Assembly: GCA_902470405.1 (NCBI GenBank)
Contig: CABRGJ010000053.1
Location: forward strand, 1-6,288
Length of the DNA: 6,288 nucleotides
Source: an uncultured Eggerthella sp.
GTDB lineage: Bacteria > Actinomycetota > Coriobacteriia > Coriobacteriales > Eggerthellaceae
Direction of reading: 5' to 3'
The position numbers were made by a program, and so were the translations under genes. Below are positions 5,013 through 6,288 of the stretch, one piece after another; position 1 is the first letter of the stretch, and each line of letters starts with the position of its first letter. The notes under the pieces are model-generated. The model was not told the origin of the DNA, searched no databases, and saw nothing but the letters and a program-made list of their open reading frames with translations.

Positions 5013-6288
5013 TTACTGATCAGACTTGGTCTTGTCTTCACCTTCGGAGCTTTGATCGTTCTGCATATCCTTGATCTTCTGCTCCAGGTCATCCAAGAAC
5101 ACCTTGTCCTTTTTGTTCGAGGCGCTGACAGGTGCAGTAGGCTGCTCGGGCTGCTTCTCTTCCTTCGGAGCAAGCGTGTTGGCTGCCTGCTGAGGCACAC
5201 CGCTCTGTTCGAGCTTCAAATAATCGGCCCATTTGTTATCAAGCAGCGCCGTGCATGCATCGCCATCGACCGTTTCGCGCTCGAGCAAGACCGAAGCCAT
5301 GAGGTTCATCTGGTCCTTACGTGACGAGAGGATCTCGTAAGCACGATCGTGCGCCTCGCGCATGATACGTGCAACCTCTTCATCGATTCGGCGTGCCGTC
5401 TCTTCGGAATAATCCTGCGTGTTACCATAATCGCGACCCAAGAAGACTTCATGATTCGGCTGACCGAATACCTGAACTCCCAGGTCGGAGCTCATGCCGT
5501 AGTTCGTGACCATCGAGCGGGCCATCTTGGTAGCACGCTCAAGGTCATTCGATGCACCTGTGGTGATGTCTTCGCAGAAGATCTCCTCTGCGACACGACC
5601 GCCCAAGAATACCGCCAATTCATCACGCATCTCGTTGCGCGAATTCAGAACTTTATCCTCATCAGGAATGGAAAGCGTGTAACCGAGCGCACGACCACGA
5701 GAAATGATCGAGATCTTGTGCACGGGATCAGCATGCGGAAGCAGATGCCCCACAAGCGCATGGCCAGATTCGTGGAATGCAATGGTGCGGCGTGTCTGCT
5801 CGTCGAGCACACGGCCCTTGCGTTCAGGACCCGCAATGACGCGCTCCATGCTTTCGGTAACTTCCTGTTCGGAGATGATGTGCTTATTACGACGAGCCGA
5901 GAGAATAGCTGCTTCATTAAGCAAGTTCGCCAGATCCGCACCCGTGAAGCCCGGTGTGAGCTTCGCAAGACGCGGCAGATTGACATCGGCTGCAAGCGGC
6001 TTGTTCTCCGCGTGGACCTTCAAGATCTTCTCGCGACCCTTCACGTCCGGCACGTCGACAACGATCTGACGATCGAAGCGACCTGGGCGCAGCAATGCAG
6101 GGTCAAGAACATCTGAGCGGTTCGTTGCTGCGATGAGCACGACCGAGTCGTTTGCCTCGAAGCCGTCCATTTCGACAAGGAGCTGGTTGAGCGTCTGTTC
6201 ACGTTCGTCGTGTCCACCTCCAAGACCTGCGCCACGCTGACGACCGACCGCATCGATCTCGTCGATAAAGATTATGGCCGGGGCAGCC
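5013..6288 (-). CDS. ftsH: ATP-dependent zinc metalloprotease FtsH, C-terminal part (cut by window edge)
   Basis: FtsH is a membrane-anchored AAA+ hexamer that unfolds and degrades misfolded membrane proteins and some short-lived regulators. The window holds the last 424 residues; the frame stays open to the right edge. Order in the fragment: Walker B IIFIDEID (5-12), the pore-side [15 protein letters not shown] (21-35), the second region of homology [22 protein letters not shown] (53-74) with its arginine fingers, the AAA+ lid [24 protein letters not shown], then the M41 peptidase with HESGH (172-176) and the third zinc ligand Asp248 in STGASND-like [12 protein letters not shown]. All catalytic residues are present. 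The last ~65 residues form a charged, probably disordered tail rich in Lys, Glu, Gln and Ser, with a short helical stretch. The N-terminal membrane helices and Walker A are beyond the edge. folP-folK follows after 23 nt, as part of what looks like one transcript. Confidence 0.97.
   Translation of the reverse strand, partial: AAPAIIFIDEIDAVGRQRGAGLGGGHDEREQTLNQLLVEMDGFEANDSVVLIAATNRSDVLDPALLRPGRFDRQIVVDVPDVKGREKILKVHAENKPLAADVNLPRLAKLTPGFTGADLANLLNEAAILSARRNKHIISEQEVTESMERVIAGPERKGRVLDEQTRRTIAFHESGHALVGHLLPHADPVHKISIISRGRALGYTLSIPDEDKVLNSRNEMRDELAVFLGGRVAEEIFCEDITTGASNDLERATKMARSMVTNYGMSSDLGVQVFGQPNHEVFLGRDYGNTQDYSEETARRIDEEVARIMREAHDRAYEILSSRKDQMNLMASVLLERETVDGDACTALLDNKWADYLKLEQSGVPQQAANTLAPKEEKQPEQPTAPVSASNKKDKVFLDDLEQKIKDMQNDQSSEGEDKTKSDQ

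Noticed and set aside
5349..6116. Plus-strand open frame of 255 codons opposite ftsH
   Set aside because: It lies wholly inside the conserved FtsH AAA+ and peptidase coding region, and its protein resembles nothing I know.

Overview
All genes in this window lie on the minus strand, so transcription runs from high to low coordinates. In that direction they are: the 3' two thirds of ftsH (running off the right edge), a fused folP-folK gene, birA without a DNA-binding domain, an amidohydrolase-fold protein, a 67-residue membrane protein, a TatA/TatB-family gene, and the 5' part of tatC (running off the left edge). There are no RNA genes, CRISPR arrays, insertion sequences or prophage remnants that I can see. 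The gene density, short gaps, overlapping starts and strong Shine-Dalgarno (SD) sites are typical of a bacterial chromosome.

Likely organism: an actinobacterium, probably of the class Coriobacteriia (Eggerthellaceae-like). This is inference from protein flavour and from ftsH next to folate genes, which recalls the actinobacterial ftsH-folE-folP-folB-folK block. Base composition is moderate, without the very high GC of Streptomyces or Mycobacterium. No species is claimed.

Region by region: positions 6288-2828 look like one operon. ftsH is followed after 23 nt by folP-folK, which overlaps birA by up to 13 nt. This joins membrane-protein quality control, two successive steps of folate synthesis and biotin-protein ligation. 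A 152-nt gap follows, with a candidate extended -10 promoter. Next comes the 452-residue amidohydrolase-like protein with a very strong ribosome binding site. After a 128-nt gap come the small membrane protein, the TatA/TatB gene (TTG start) and tatC (start fused to the preceding stop as TGATG), apparently a Tat export operon.

The item most worth attention is the amidohydrolase-like gene. It keeps the full length, the fold landmarks and many family motifs of the MtaD/TrzA deaminases. Yet by motif alignment every metal ligand and catalytic residue of that family is replaced, while the reading frame is intact. It reads as a maintained pseudoenzyme rather than a deaminase. Secondary points are the DHPS-then-HPPK domain order of the folate fusion, the missing folE and folB, a perfect 12-bp hairpin just inside the folP-folK reading frame, and a small membrane protein of opposite apparent topology beside the Tat genes.
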